From the NCBI GenBank assembly GCA_964023205.1, contig OZ026843.1, forward strand, positions 5,069,029-5,133,028: a stretch of DNA of 64,000 nt, in the 5' to 3' direction. The DNA comes from Lutraria lutraria. Lineage: Eukaryota; Mollusca; Bivalvia; Venerida; Mactridae. Made by a program: the position numbers and the translations under genes. The notes beneath the pieces were generated by a model. That model did no database searches. It saw only the letters and a list, made by a program, of their open reading frames with translations, and had not been told where the DNA came from. Position 1 is the first letter of the stretch. Every line of letters begins with the position of its first letter. This document shows positions 1 to 13,400 of the stretch, one piece after another.

Positions 1-3000
1 GTTATTATCAGGAAGGAAAGAAAGAACATTTGCTTTCAGGAATAAATCTTCAAGTCAGCTAAACGTATGTGATTAAACATTAGACCTTGCAAAGTAGAAA
101 ATAAACATTCTTAAAATGAGAAGAATGGACTGTTTTTTTTTATTGAATTCTGATATTCTGCTTTCAATCAATCACAATACGCATGTACTTGTTGGCACCT
201 GTAGAAGAGAAAAACAGAACAGTATTTTGTACATTCATATCAAAACATTTGTTTTTAAATTACGAATGATCGCTTAGTATGTATAAAACAAAATACTTAG
301 GAAACTGCCTATACATATGTTTGCTGATCATTCGTAAGCACTCATTTACTTATCAGCGTCTGTCAATCAAAGATGATTGATACATAGAATACAATAACGA
401 GTACTTATCTCTATATGCACGTATCATTACTATTATAATGTACTTATGTATACAACACATGTATCTAATGTTAGTATGACGCACTTGTTTGTATTCCAGT
501 CAGTCACTTCTCTGAAAAAGGAAATACATGTGTACAAATATGAACTTGTGCTGTAATTAGTGATTTTTTATCACAATACAACAATTAATTCAACATATAA
601 ATTAGTGAGACAATACTTTACAATACACGAAAAAACAACTAGGCAAATAGTTACTTCGTTTACAATATCATAGGGCAAACTTGAAGTTTTAAAACTAGTT
701 CCGAGTATATCTGCTAGAAGGACATTCGTGAAATCGAAATGCAATGTTAAGTCATTATCAATATAGTACTGAAACCAAAACAAATACTTTCATTTACTAA
801 AGCCAACTTTTCGCTAATAACTGATCATACAATGTTAATCATATCTTCCTATTTTTTCCAATTCTGTTAGACAGCCATGTAATTATTTAAGTACCTAATT
901 AACTATAGGTGGATCTACACGTCAGTGTTAATTAATACAAAGTTCAGGATTCATAAATCACACATTACACACATATACACACATATACCTTCATACGAAT
1001 GAGCTAACATGCTTCACTTCATTATACAGCATGCTTAAGCTGACGTAAGTGATATAAGCTAGAGCAAATCGACGTGTTTCTACTTTCTAATCACCTGACC
1101 AAACAGATAAGTTGGTCCAAAAAGTTTTGTATCACAACCAGCATCACACAGTTAGATCGACGCCAATGAAGTAGTATCAATCGAGTAATCGAAAATACAA
1201 CTATTTTAAGGTCTAATCATTGACAAAATTGTAAAACAACTATTTACTGATAATAAAAGACATAATAGTATTGCTGACATTGATAATGTGGAAAAGCTAG
1301 CAGAATCGCTCTCAAGCTGTAAATAGAATGACACATGCGCCTCGTCAAAATACGTTTTAGTAATGGAACATTTATGTCATGACTATTGCTCCACCTAAAC
1401 AGAATTACATTTGTGTTAATGAAAACCTAGAACATCATGTGTACATACAACATTAACATCGGCTGCACTTGCAAGAACGGACTTCCATGTCATGTGTTTG
1501 CACTAATTAAGACATTCTCAATGATATCTCAAAAGCCCCAATCAGACCAGCACGGAGCACACAAATAGCCTCCAAAGAACCACTAAACAAGAGAAAAACA
1601 TTTTGCATAACCTACTGAAATACGAAGGTTTCATGAAATATAACTGTACATAGGTAAAGCAGTTTTAGTCGTGTTGGGTCTGTCATCTCCATGACCCCTA
1701 AATAAGGTTACAAGCATTGAACAAATTATCTGGAGACCAAGACCAAACAAGCCAGTCGAACTGGACAATAACATATTGCTTCAGTGTTGACATGCATTTT
1801 TAAAAGACAATGATTGACTGCGTCTGTATGAACTAAGAATTGTGAAATGAAAATGGTGTTAAAATGCACTAACATGTAGTGGTTTTTCATGAGACACCAT
1901 TCTGACATTCTGTATAATTAATTGGTAGAATGCCCATTAAGTTATGCAAATAGGTTGAAGGTCACTATTAGTAACATTAACTATTTGTTTGAAGAAATAT
2001 ATCTTTGTACCAAAGACAAAAACGATCCACTGTTTTGTATATGTGTCCATCACTGACAGTATGTACTTAAGTATTCAAATAATAATGTCTGCATTTCAAA
2101 AGGCGATATGTACATTTATGTCGTATTCCACCATCAACCAGAATTGTAATGAGTGTCGATCACATAGTGCATTACATAAATATATGACTATATATGACTT
2201 CTATGATGGCTTGTTTAATTTAATACCGGTAAAACGGATACTGGCAGAATTACTAGTATAATTGTGTGACGAATATGGTGAAGTTTGACCAAGAAATGTC
2301 CGACTAAACATTCCAGAGATAAAGAAAAGAAGAATAGATGTGAGCACAACACATCATCATGTAATCAAATCCTCTTTATCGAGCGGCATTTCTTTCCCCG
2401 TCAAGTTTGATGTTAATAATATTAGCTTTAAAGTCTCCTGACATATCAAAAAGCTATATTCTAGTTTTAGCATAAACTTCGATTAATTAATGATATTAAT
2501 TGATTACCAGTTCAATTCTCTGAACGATACCAAACCTTTTCGATAATAATCGCAGCGAGGTATACACACTCGCAAAACCTACATATATTAGCGAACAAAC
2601 GTTAATTTATGCTTTTAAAAACTTTGTCTTGACGCTTTGCGGTTTATTTGTTCTTGTTTGTCATACATACGAGTACACTGTATAATTATTTTGCAACGTA
2701 TCGTATCCAAGGTTACAGTAAAATTACATTAAGTATGTAAATCAAACTTGTTCACTGTCGACTTACAATGTACTTTATATGTTACCAGAATTTGTTTGTA
2801 CAAAACATGCAGACTCCAAACTCGTAATAAATCTTTCATGTGACATTTTGGAGTGGTGCTGCTTTAGTGATAATTAATATATTGTGTCTGTCAGAATATC
2901 AAACAGACTGTGCATGTGTTTGCATGTATTAGTGCTGTGTTGAAGGTACATTTTAACGAGTCTTATCAGACTCCTTTATTATACTCATATGATGCGCTGA

Positions 3001-3668
3001 TGCTTCCAGATACTTTACTTCATTATTTATATATCCCCTGGCAACTGGCTGATGGCTTCGAGCACATTCGCCAAATTCTACATGTAACCCTAAATACATA
3101 TCGTTAACAATGCAGACAATATGACGTGCAAAAACAACAAAGGTCTAGAGATTTGTAGTATTTTATTTGAAAACATGTCGATTATATAATAATATGTAAG
3201 ATGGTATGGTTTTACATGAATTAATTAAAACAATGAATAGAACCATGAACAGATGCCAATGTAATGGGAGTAATGGGAGATTAGCATTCTTATATATGTT
3301 TGAAGGATTACGCGTTTATCAAATGAATGTAAACGTCCGTCGGAGACAGATGAGCAAATGAACGTAATGTTCTGCCATCAAACAACTACCTTCCGCATTT
3401 GAGCAAGAACGTTGTGCAACACTTTGTAAATATTAGCGAATGCGTGGTGAAATATGTCGAATTAATGACAATAGAACCACGAACGTTTAATTTAAAAAGC
3501 CAATCATGAAATTTGCTTTGCCAGTTTGTGAAACGCAAATTAATTGTGTCAACTGTATGATAAATCACTTAAAGTTCATGTGGAATCCTTTTTAGTTCGT
3601 TTCGCTGTTACAGCGACATTCGCGAAAGACTTGGTTGCGTTTCAAAACAAATATCACACTTTCTTTGT
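1..3668. other. Non-coding stretch, nothing recognised
   Basis: AT-rich sequence with only short, unconvincing reading frames (90 codons at most) that show no domain, no plausible splice structure and no similarity to the rest of the window. The part nearest 3668 is presumably the 3' UTR of the EF-hand gene that ends there. I see no RNA gene or clear repeat. Confidence 0.5.
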
Positions 3669-5371
3669 TTAACTACTCTTTGGGTCCTTCAGCTTCATGT
3701 CCTTTGGCGGTGGTGGGGCTTTGTAAAGTCTCAAACGGTATAACAAACTGGTAAATGAACCGAGGTCAATTTGTCCTTCTTCATCTGAAGTGGTTTCAAT
3801 GAAGAATTCGACTTCTTTAGGATCAAGTGGTCGACCTGTGGCTGTTTTGAGTGTCAGGAGTCCTTGTCTTGCTTCATCTTTGTCGATCTTTCCACTACCA
3901 TCAGCATCAATTTCTTTAAACTTTTCAACCACTTCTTTCGCGCTACAAATAGGGTTAGATTTTCTGTGACGGAAATATATCAAGAGCAAACCAATTAAAC
4001 AATGTCAAACAACAAACACACACACATCGACATGAACATCATTATGTAACACAACAAATACAATGGAATCTAACTGAAAAATATTTAAGGCCAAAACGAC
4101 TGTAACATCTTGTTCTTAAGTGTGGCAAAGAAATTTCACGTCTTTCCAAAAAAAGTATTTTAACCATTTTTTTGTTGCATCATTAAGTATCGATATAAAC
4201 ACAAGGATGATATTTATAAGAATATTAGATAATCATGCAAACATAATAAACCGGTCGAAATTTCTTGAAATATTTTAAGTTCGGTTGTTATGTAGCGCAT
4301 CCTTTTTAATTCGTTCTATTTAAAATTATGTAATAATTGTAATAATGATCGTGAGATAAACTGGACAAACAGTAACAGAACAGGACGAAACACAACACAC
4401 AAACCCACAATTAATAAAAAAAATATCATAAGTGACTTACTGTGTGCCCATGCAGACGTAGAATTGTTGGAATTCCCAGATACTCATTTGTCCGTTCTGA
4501 TCTTTGTCAAAGGTTTCGAACATCGTAGCAGCTTGATCATGGTCAAGACCAAATTCGGATTGCAACATATGCACCGCGTCCTTCTTCTCTAAATGACGGA
4601 CATTGTTTTCTATATATTTCTCGAAGAGATCAAGGATCTCCTTTCTGTAATTAATAAAGACATACTTAAGAGCACACTTTTTCATAACTTAACAAACAAG
4701 CACTGCTAATTCCTTACTTATATGTCGTGTATGCGCACGTATACCATTTGTAATACTGATTGCATAAAAGGCAATCGTGATAGTGTTAAAACATATGAAT
4801 ATCAAAATGATAATAGCCTGATTTAATGGCACCTTTGTATCAAAATATTTTGAAAGCAACATCCTTTGTTTTCTAAAGTACTATACTGTTCTTCCGCATC
4901 GGATGTATATGCTAGGTTTTAGAATTGGTCTGATATAGTAATAGCATGGTGTTGACTGGTGAAGCTCTGCCGACATCATCAGTCCTCGATTCAGTGATAG
5001 ATCATCCAGATGTACCCAAGGAATTTTTTAATTAATCTTCAATTATATAATGTCTGACATATTTCTCTCCCGTTTCAATTTTAAAACTAAATACATCTAA
5101 CGTATTGCCCAAACTTTTGATATATCACCCACTCCCATAATGCTAACGTATCCATCGATTTAGACACACTTGCAAGCAGCTAATAGCTCACTAATGGCTT
5201 GTTAGATTAAGTTATCATGAGGTATCCATTAAGCTAAAAATGTAGTATCCACATCATACTTTATACACATTAACTCGTTATTTTTATTATCACTGTAATA
5301 TACTATGAATACTTACGGAATTTTACGGTTCATTACTCCGCGCATCATCTTGAATGTCTTTTTTGTGGTTC
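3669..5371 (-). CDS. EF-hand calcium-binding protein, three 3' coding exons (5' end missing)
   Basis: Three exons splice in frame: 5317-5371, 4441-4644 and 3669-3942 (stop TAA as TTA at 3669-3671). All have GT donors and AG acceptors, and both introns are phase 2. The second exon encodes an EF-hand loop DKDQNGQMSIWE and the third a loop DADGSGKIDKDE; both have acidic or Asn residues at loop positions 1, 3 and 5, Gly at 6 and Glu at 12. A further loop-like segment (TSDEEGQIDLGS) lacks the final Glu and is probably not a Ca2+ binder. The protein ends in a short Pro- and Lys-rich tail. No signal peptide is visible in this part. The first exon(s), including the ATG, must lie above 5371 and could not be placed; the 55-nt exon starts two bases into a codon. 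The family (calmodulin/troponin-C-like or sarcoplasmic type) is not resolved, so no gene name is given. Confidence 0.85.
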
Positions 5372-6666
5372 CTGGAAAATCAGAAAATAAGTTAAACATA
5401 TGTTACATGTATTAATTATATGACCAGTAATTTCCTCAACAGGGTTGCGGAATGGAGTTTATCTTCCATGTTAGACAAACCTGTAATATTCTGATTTAGG
5501 TTTTTGTCTCAGACTGTTCAGGCTGCTGTTCGTCATTTATGAGACCAGCAGCTTATTCAGACAACTCGATTTGCAGAGCATCTGCCTTTCTTGGTTTATT
5601 AAAAACATTTTCCAAAAAAAGACTCGTGGCTTAGTACAAAAAATAAGACCGTTGATTCATTTATGACCAGCACAACGGTATTTGCTATGCTCGACAGAAA
5701 CATTCAACAGAACTTTTATTATCCAGCGATGTACTTGATGTTGACAGCCAATTATATGACTAGAAATTCCTGAGGTATATTCGTTGTAGTAGTGCTTTAT
5801 TTATTTTTTTCTTTTATATTTGCCGAGTGGTAGTTATTGCTTGTTAGCAACATTTGCATCTATGTGACTCGTGACTCATATGTTCAGTCCGATTTGATGT
5901 ACTTTTATCAGAACCTTCCCTGATCCTTATCTACAGGTAAGGAAACATGATACAACACGAGGAACATTAAATATTTCAATGAGTCACTATTTTCTGCCAG
6001 ACACTAAGAGCCAAGAATTTCATCTTTCTGGTTACTCATTTTTTTGGAACCCTAACCGCAAAATCTGGCAGAGGTGTTAAGAACATTAAGCATGCTTTAT
6101 TTCTAATCTGGCTTTCAGGTATATAAAATATCTTCAGAAACTTTGAATTTAGACTTTATAGCTTTTACGTTCATATAAAAATTCAGAAAGTTTTTAGGAA
6201 TGTTCAATATGCAAAGAATACTGTACTTATATATCAGGGTTCACAGAACGTGTAGAACTTCGGGATTCTAATCTTACACCTGTTGTAACCTTATATCTTT
6301 TAGTTGAGTATACTCGTGAAGAATTCTATTAGTTTTCAACACTAGATTCGAATCATAAATGCGAACTGTATATAGTTTATTTTACGTGAAATTTAACATT
6401 CTGGCGAATGAATTGGCACAGACATCCTGGAAATCACCTCAAACGCAATGTCGGAATTATGTCTTTTTTATACCGACCATTTTCATCTGGTTTGAGTTAT
6501 TACGCAGTAAAGCAGAAAATATCATACGTGGACATTTGGTTGAGGTTTGTGTTATATTATAACCAAATGTTATAGTACTTTGCCATCACTTTGTGCCGAT
6601 CATAGGGTGTTTTATAAAACATACGTTTAATAAGGTCTGACGAAAATAGTCAAGTCGCTGGTTTAT

Positions 6667-6686
6667 CCCCCCCCCCCCCCCCCCCC
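6667..6686. repeat. Poly-C run (C20)
   Basis: Twenty consecutive C residues in an otherwise AT-rich region. The run is exact as read. Its true length in the organism is uncertain because homopolymers are error-prone. Confidence 0.95.
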
Positions 6687-7587
6687 GATCCTACAGTTTC
6701 TACCAGCAAAATCTTTAGTGTTGTATTTTCAAAGTAAGAACGATATGTTAAAAAAACAAATCAGAAAAGATCTGCGAACTACAGGCCCCTTTTTGGTCAA
6801 GTAGCCGTAAGCAAGATTATGTGTTTGGTAAGGAAGTCGTAAACATGACTATTTGTCTAGTCTCTCCTCGACATTATTCTACTATTCTAAAAGTTGATTC
6901 CTTCAATTTTAAAGAAAATACATGGTCCACTTGGTAGAAGCTTATATACCATACTTAATTTTTTAATACTACATGTGTCACTGATTAGATGAATAATAAG
7001 TTATGGTTGAAGTTCTGCACGAGATTGCATTCAGTCCAAAACATATTAATAAAATAATGTAATTAGAACATAACTGTAAACAGATTCGGAACCTGTTGTG
7101 AGTGGATTAGTTGAACACAATCGCCAAATAACTCGTATTGTCAGCCAAGTTACAGTGTTGCTGCGGATAAGTAATTGATAAGACCTGTCAATAAGGCGAT
7201 ACATTATAAACATACGATAAAAAGACATACTAGTACATAAGACAGATTATTTCTACAAATACAATAACTTTCATTAATATTCGTATGTAATTATAAGTTG
7301 ATGATGAGGAATGCGTACATATACACTTACATTGAAGTTTCTCAAAAAGTAATTTAAGACGTTTTATAAATCAGGTTTAAGAGTTCGTTGTTAAATACCT
7401 CGTATATACTTATACAATTCAAAGGAAACTTTGGAAATAAAAGTAAGAAGTTAATTAAGACATGAAGATTACCTCAACTGAAGTTCGTTAGTTAATTCAA
7501 ACAAACTATCTTTTGATGATTTTATTTTTTCGGTTCGTTTGAATCCGTTTATGTAATAAGTGTTCATGATTTCGTTAGTTATGTTAA

Positions 7588-8091
7588 TCGCGTTCTTTGA
7601 TATCGGTACGCGCCTTAATCAGAAATTTGGTATGCACTAAAAGAATTGTGCTCGTGGAGGATGTCGAACCAATTAAACGACTGCTTAAACAGGTGTTCGA
7701 CCGACACTCTACCTCAGACATCCATAAGAGAATAGTTGCTTACTGCACGGTCATTCAACCAAAACTGACTGAGAGCTTAAAGGACAATGTTGTACTGGTT
7801 TGGCACCGAATTAATGATAAAAGTCGTACATGTGACTTAAGCAAGATCATTAATGCCAGTATCATTAATGCCAGTAATGTCCGAGATTATATTTGTTTTC
7901 GCGCCACAACAAGCCACAGTGATATTAGTGTCTCTGATAGTTATATAACTGTCGGTATCAGTAAAGAAAACATTGTGCCAGCTTTAATTATAAGTATGAA
8001 TGCGTTTCTTACATCAACAAACAAAATTGATCTAACTGTTGTTCAACACCACGATGTATCATTATCTTCATTGAAAGACATATATTCATAA
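7588..8091 (+). other. Open reading frame of about 167 codons without an ATG, unknown
   Basis: This is the longest open frame in the window (stop TAA at 8089-8091). It opens directly after an in-frame stop at 7585-7587 and has no ATG until near its end, so it is not a simple intronless gene. The translation is of ordinary composition, with a duplicated INAS segment produced by a 15-bp direct repeat (ATCATTAATGCCAGT) around 7846-7875. I recognise no domain. It could be an internal exon of an unseen gene, a relic of a gene or transposon, or chance openness. The frame is long for sequence this AT-rich, which is why it is listed. Confidence 0.3.
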
Positions 8092-10472
8092 TTAAAATTA
8101 AGCAGCTCTATACGACATGCGCACACGCATTTAGCTTCTCTTCGATATGATGAAACAACGGTCAAACCAAATATTGGCATTATTTATTTTGATACATTTA
8201 TTCGTTCTTAAGACAAAATGCTTACAACATACAATGTATAACATTAAGCGTTGGTTACGTTAAACAAAAGTTAATTTACGTATCCATTTTTAAAATCACA
8301 AAGATTAATTTGTGTTAGATATGAATGAAGAATAAAAAAGATTATTTCCATTGAGACAATTTAGAATATTCAAATTTTATTTAAAAAAACTTTAGTATAC
8401 GTTTACCTCTTTAAGCATCAAAGAGACACAACTAGCTAAGAAAACAAGACAAGTACGTATAACATCCAATATGATCTGGTTAAATATTCCTTTTTCGTAG
8501 AAGCAAGAATAACATGTTATAATAAATAGATGGAAAAGAAAAACAATCATACCTTTCTAAAATCTGTACTTATTCTTTATTACAACAGATGCGTTTTAAT
8601 ACGAACAGAACATAAAGTTATTTAATACTTACTTTAGTTCGTCTAAAGCTAAATTCCGTGTTAACAAAGAGCGCTTTCTCTTCAACAAAAGCTTAAGACT
8701 GTATGTAAATTGTTTATAAATATTTTGTCTGTATTTTAAGATAAATTCTTAACACAACACTTGATTCTTTGTTTTGAAAAATGTAATCCAGCAAATATAT
8801 ACGTTTTCTTGACTTCACCGGCTTACTCACAATTCTATTTTAGACAGGGCGATTTAATCACCGCAATTCCAGAAAAATGATTGGTTCCGTTTCGATGCGA
8901 ACTGCGCAGAAAAATGGGAACCAGGAATATTGTATCATAGAATTATCTGTTTCCTGTTCGGTTCACTGAACGTTCGGGCAAAGAAGATTTACTTTTGGTG
9001 TGAATACCTGTAAACAAGTTGCTTAACCAAAGCCATATGTTCATAAGTAATTAGTTTACGTAATAATTATAATACTGTTGTTCTATCCCAGATGATTCTG
9101 ATATGCAATTATGCGATATAATTAGCTGGCCAACACTTGCCACACGAACCAATTATACCGAATGTGAACTCTTAAAATAATGGTGATTTCCCGAACAGCC
9201 ATTTATTAGTCAATTAGTAACTATAATTTATAAATCCGTCTCATATATCATGATAGCTTCAATTAAATGCTTATCTTTCGAACAGTGTACTTAAATGTTA
9301 CATTTTCAAATATAATACGTTTGTTAATGATGAAGTCAAATAAAAATTGTTCTTCAGCACATTACAATAATACATTAAACTCAGATGTTTGGGCCTATAC
9401 TGTGTGTTTTACCCACCGTTTGTTTCTGTTGTTATATTTTATTTCATTTGGGAGGGATGGGGTCCCTTTTCTCTTATTCTCGTTTTACATTGCTTCTTTT
9501 CATGAGCACTCCATATTTCCAGATGTTGTTAGCAAATATATTTATGTAGCGATATTTGTTTTTAAATGTGCAATGAATCAATAATACGTATACTTAAAAT
9601 GGGGTTTCTAATCTTCTGGAGCAGTTCCTCAAGTTCATATATTCTGAACCATGCGATTACGTACAGTTTATCATGAATTCATAAGAAAGTACAAAATTAC
9701 ATACAGTTTTGACTGGTGATGTATTATATTGTACCAGACTATGGGAGAATGTACGGTAAAATAACAACTCATATTCTCTGATTGGAACAGACATTCTGAT
9801 TCAATAAAGGTGCGCACAAATCAGGTGTGGACGTGAGTCACATGCTTACTACATCACGTGCGTACCAATACTACTGACATGATAAGAAAAGCAATGAAAG
9901 ATAGCATGAGTTTGAAATATTTCATATGGTGAAAATGAAAGGAAAATGTAGGTGTATATTATGAATGGGTTCTTTTTTACATTATCGTGTCTTAGAGATA
10001 AAATTCCACCGAGTATTAGTACATTTCGCACTACTTTCTCTAGCGTACGTTCATTCAACCGTAAACATCACGCACTTTTTGTCAATAACAATTTGTTATT
10101 TGTTTCTTAATAGGTGATATCATGTTGTCTTCATTCATTGTGGAATTCGACGTAAGAATTATGACAACAGATGCACTTAAAAATCCATTGCCAGGAAACT
10201 ATCCTAGATGATGTTCGAGTTGCTGATATATGTTGTTCTTATCTGTTCGTGTTAAACGTCTATTTGCTAAACGTCTTCATGTTTACATTTGTTTAACTTA
10301 GTCTTTTAATCTTTAACTATTTAAAAGAACAAGGCAAAAAAGTAAAAATATTTTGTTATAGAAAATCAGAAGAATAAAAATAGTAGATAAAAATGCATTG
10401 TTTAAATGTTTTGTTAAGCAATGTATAAAGAATGTTCGATTTGAATGGGTATTCTATCCTCCTCCTCTACTT

Positions 10473-13400
10473 CTAGTTTGCTCTGTCCCAATACTCGATC
10501 GCCATTTCTCTGGCTGTATTTGGGAAATTCCACATCTGATAAGGAACCTCTGCCTGGTAGGTAATGGTGTCCTCTGCATTCAGATGTACTGTTATGACAA
10601 CAATTACCCGCTGCATTCTGCTGTTCTTGGACAACATCTCGTAATGGATCTACAAAATAGTCACCCACGTGTCTAGTGAAATATCATTCTATAATCAGAC
10701 AATCATCAGCTTGATATTATTAGAGGATTTCCTTATAGAGGCACACAACTTGTAAATTATTGTACCTGGTTCTATTCGGTTTTGAACTGGTCAACCAATT
10801 GCTCTGTATAGATTGAAAAGGTCTGCGAATAAAGGGGAGGAATCAGATTTGAAAGTTCTCTGGTATACCAAATTGAATATAAACACATTGGACACAATTG
10901 AATAAAATTCTGTGAACAATAGACATAACAAGCTGCAGCTGAAGGAAATTATGAAAATGGAAAAATATTTTATGCATAATAGGAATCACATAAGTTTTTT
11001 TTGTAGATCACATCTTTTCCTTTGTAAGATTTATAGGGCAAATATGATTATTTGATTTTTTTTCTTCTACATATTGACCTCATTTAGATTCAAAGTCTGT
11101 TGTGAAGCATGCCATCTGGGGCATATGCAATTATTTAACGCTGTTTCTTGTTTATTGATGTTTTGTGAAGAACATCCAGACGTTCCAATCATTTTATCAA
11201 CTGATGTGATTTAGACCGTAAATATTTTCTCTCTCCACAATAATACCAAAAAGGTAAATTGTTGGGTTAACACACAAACAATTACCTCAGAAACCATCGG
11301 GTTGTACCTGTCCACAACAGCACTATAGACACTCCTTATCTTCTGAGTTAGAGATGTCAAGGTCTGATTCTGTACAATAATATCAGAGCCGCACACTGAA
11401 ATATTCCCAATAAGTATTTTTAAATTATTTATTTTTTATTATATCTGTTGTCGGTCCATTCGACAGCTATATGGTCTTCCAATAAGAAACAGTCAAACAA
11501 TTCTACAATGGTTACTATTGATTGAATCAGAATTTGTTTCCATTCAATGTGGTTATTATTCAACGGTAGAAATCAAAGTTCGAAATGAAAATAAAAACCA
11601 CAGGTCTGACAGTCATGAGCTCCACGTTTAGAGATACGATGTACTCGTACCTAAGCCCAATTTCAATACACTAATTGTCAAGGGTCAGTGTTCATGTGAT
11701 GCTAATCATTGAAAGTGAAAGTATCATCAATAACATCTCGAAAGATAAAACATGATGAAGGTATTTATTTGGTATATGACTTGTCTCGTCGCTTTTTATG
11801 TCGTGATTTCTACAATGAACAAGACATACGCTTAAGAAGCTCTTAATATGTGCTACATTGAAAGACTGGGTTAAAATGGATATTATATAGTATCACTAAT
11901 ATTGAGGTGAGAATTTACTGCATAAGTTAAATACCTGCAGTGATTCTTTCTGTTTTTGTCTCAAGGAGTAATGGGTAACACAAATCACATTTCTCCATAC
12001 ATTGTCTAGTTGCATCATCAATGGATCGCCTCTTCCTTGTGTCAAAACCTGCATAATCTCCTTTTTAAAGAAATGACGTATAAAACAGGTTTAAATTTCA
12101 TTAATGTCTTCTACTGCGTCTAAACTATTAATTTTAATCGATGAATGGAATGGAATCAAACCATTTACAATGAGCATTGAACAAATACATTTATTATAAA
12201 GCCACAAATATTTTTTTCTAGCTATTTTTTCCCTGAAATAAAGGCCCCCTGACACCTTGTTGAATTTTAAAATTAGGAATAGCAGATTTTTAGAATTATA
12301 CGTACATATGTCTACACACATGGTATTATGAAACCAATTTACCGTCCATCGGCTGTTTGGAAGAGAGAGCGGAAGAAGATCTAAATGTATGTACAAAAAT
12401 GCTTAGTAGTAAAACCAACAGTTTCCACTTACCGAAGCCATTCCCAAATTTATCTCCGAGCCCGTCTAAACGTCTTTCTAAATAGCCATAGGAGTCGCCT
12501 TTTATACCATTAGCAACCCCATTTCTAACTTCTCCAACATCACCAATGGCATTGTCAACGTCACTTGCAATATTGTTTACCACTTCATTAATCTTCTCTT
12601 CCAATTCATCAAGAGTCATCTAAAATATCAGAATAAAAATATAACTTTGATCTGCTGATAGCATTATCAACAAACTTAAAATCATATTGGAATCTTGTAT
12701 TGGAGTCATATGCATCAGTTTAAAGTCTTGTGAACCAAGACCTTATTAGACATAAAAAGACTAACAAATATGATTTATTAATAAAAAAGTATATGAGATC
12801 GAATGATGTTGAAACTATTGTTATGTGGTGATATACTCAGGTGGATGACTGATAGGTGTGCCAATTTGGATGTATCAAAACGGAAGAAAATGCTGAGAAA
12901 AGACAATTTTACTCAGTGACATTAAAGTACAACATTGAACAATACCCATAATTCCTGATGCGCATTTTCAGACGCGTAAAATCTGAACTCCCTCATCTCA
13001 TTAAGAAACGCAGCTGCATTATCACCGAGCAATTCAACCGCGTCAGCCAGTTTATTTATCATATCTTCGAGCATTTCCACAATGGAGATGGTTGAATCAA
13101 GGGCTTCAATGTATTCTTCGTCCATACTGAAATATGTTTATCACATTGGTTCAGATGGAATATAGGTTTCAATGAAGCATTTATATATTCTTCTTTACTT
13201 TAGAAGTTCATGACCTCGATGGTCTTAGATGGTCAAGTATTTGTTTTCAATAAAAATCCAATCATAAAGTTAAGTAATAAAAATATAAACCATAACATGT
13301 TTGTTAATACTTAACTATTGCAAAATTAATGGTTATTAATTAACAGTAATTTATAGTTCGCCAACTAAATCAGTTTGGTCAATTTGGGTAATCAAATGGA

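Larger units (their letters stand above)
5372..9977. other. Long non-coding stretch
   Basis: This probably contains the 5' introns and exons of the EF-hand gene on the - strand. Several reverse-strand donor-like sites exist (for example GTAAGT ending near 8633), but none could be tied to a coding exon. Apart from the C20 run and the 7588-8091 reading frame listed separately, nothing is recognisable. Confidence 0.4.

Noticed and set aside
7046..9977. Possible upstream exons of the EF-hand gene (reverse-strand donor-like GTAAGT sites)
   Set aside because: None gave a coding exon ending in the required phase with an ATG or an EF-hand-like sequence, so no exon was called.
10398..10676. Open frames on both strands, repeated at 19983-20261
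   Set aside because: They are shadows of the last M exon (10473-10649, - strand), whose true frame is a third one with clear similarity to the last P exon.
12091..12396. - strand 101-codon frame, repeated at 21676
   Set aside because: It lies in the M intron between 12048 and 12433, with no splice support and no similarity in P.
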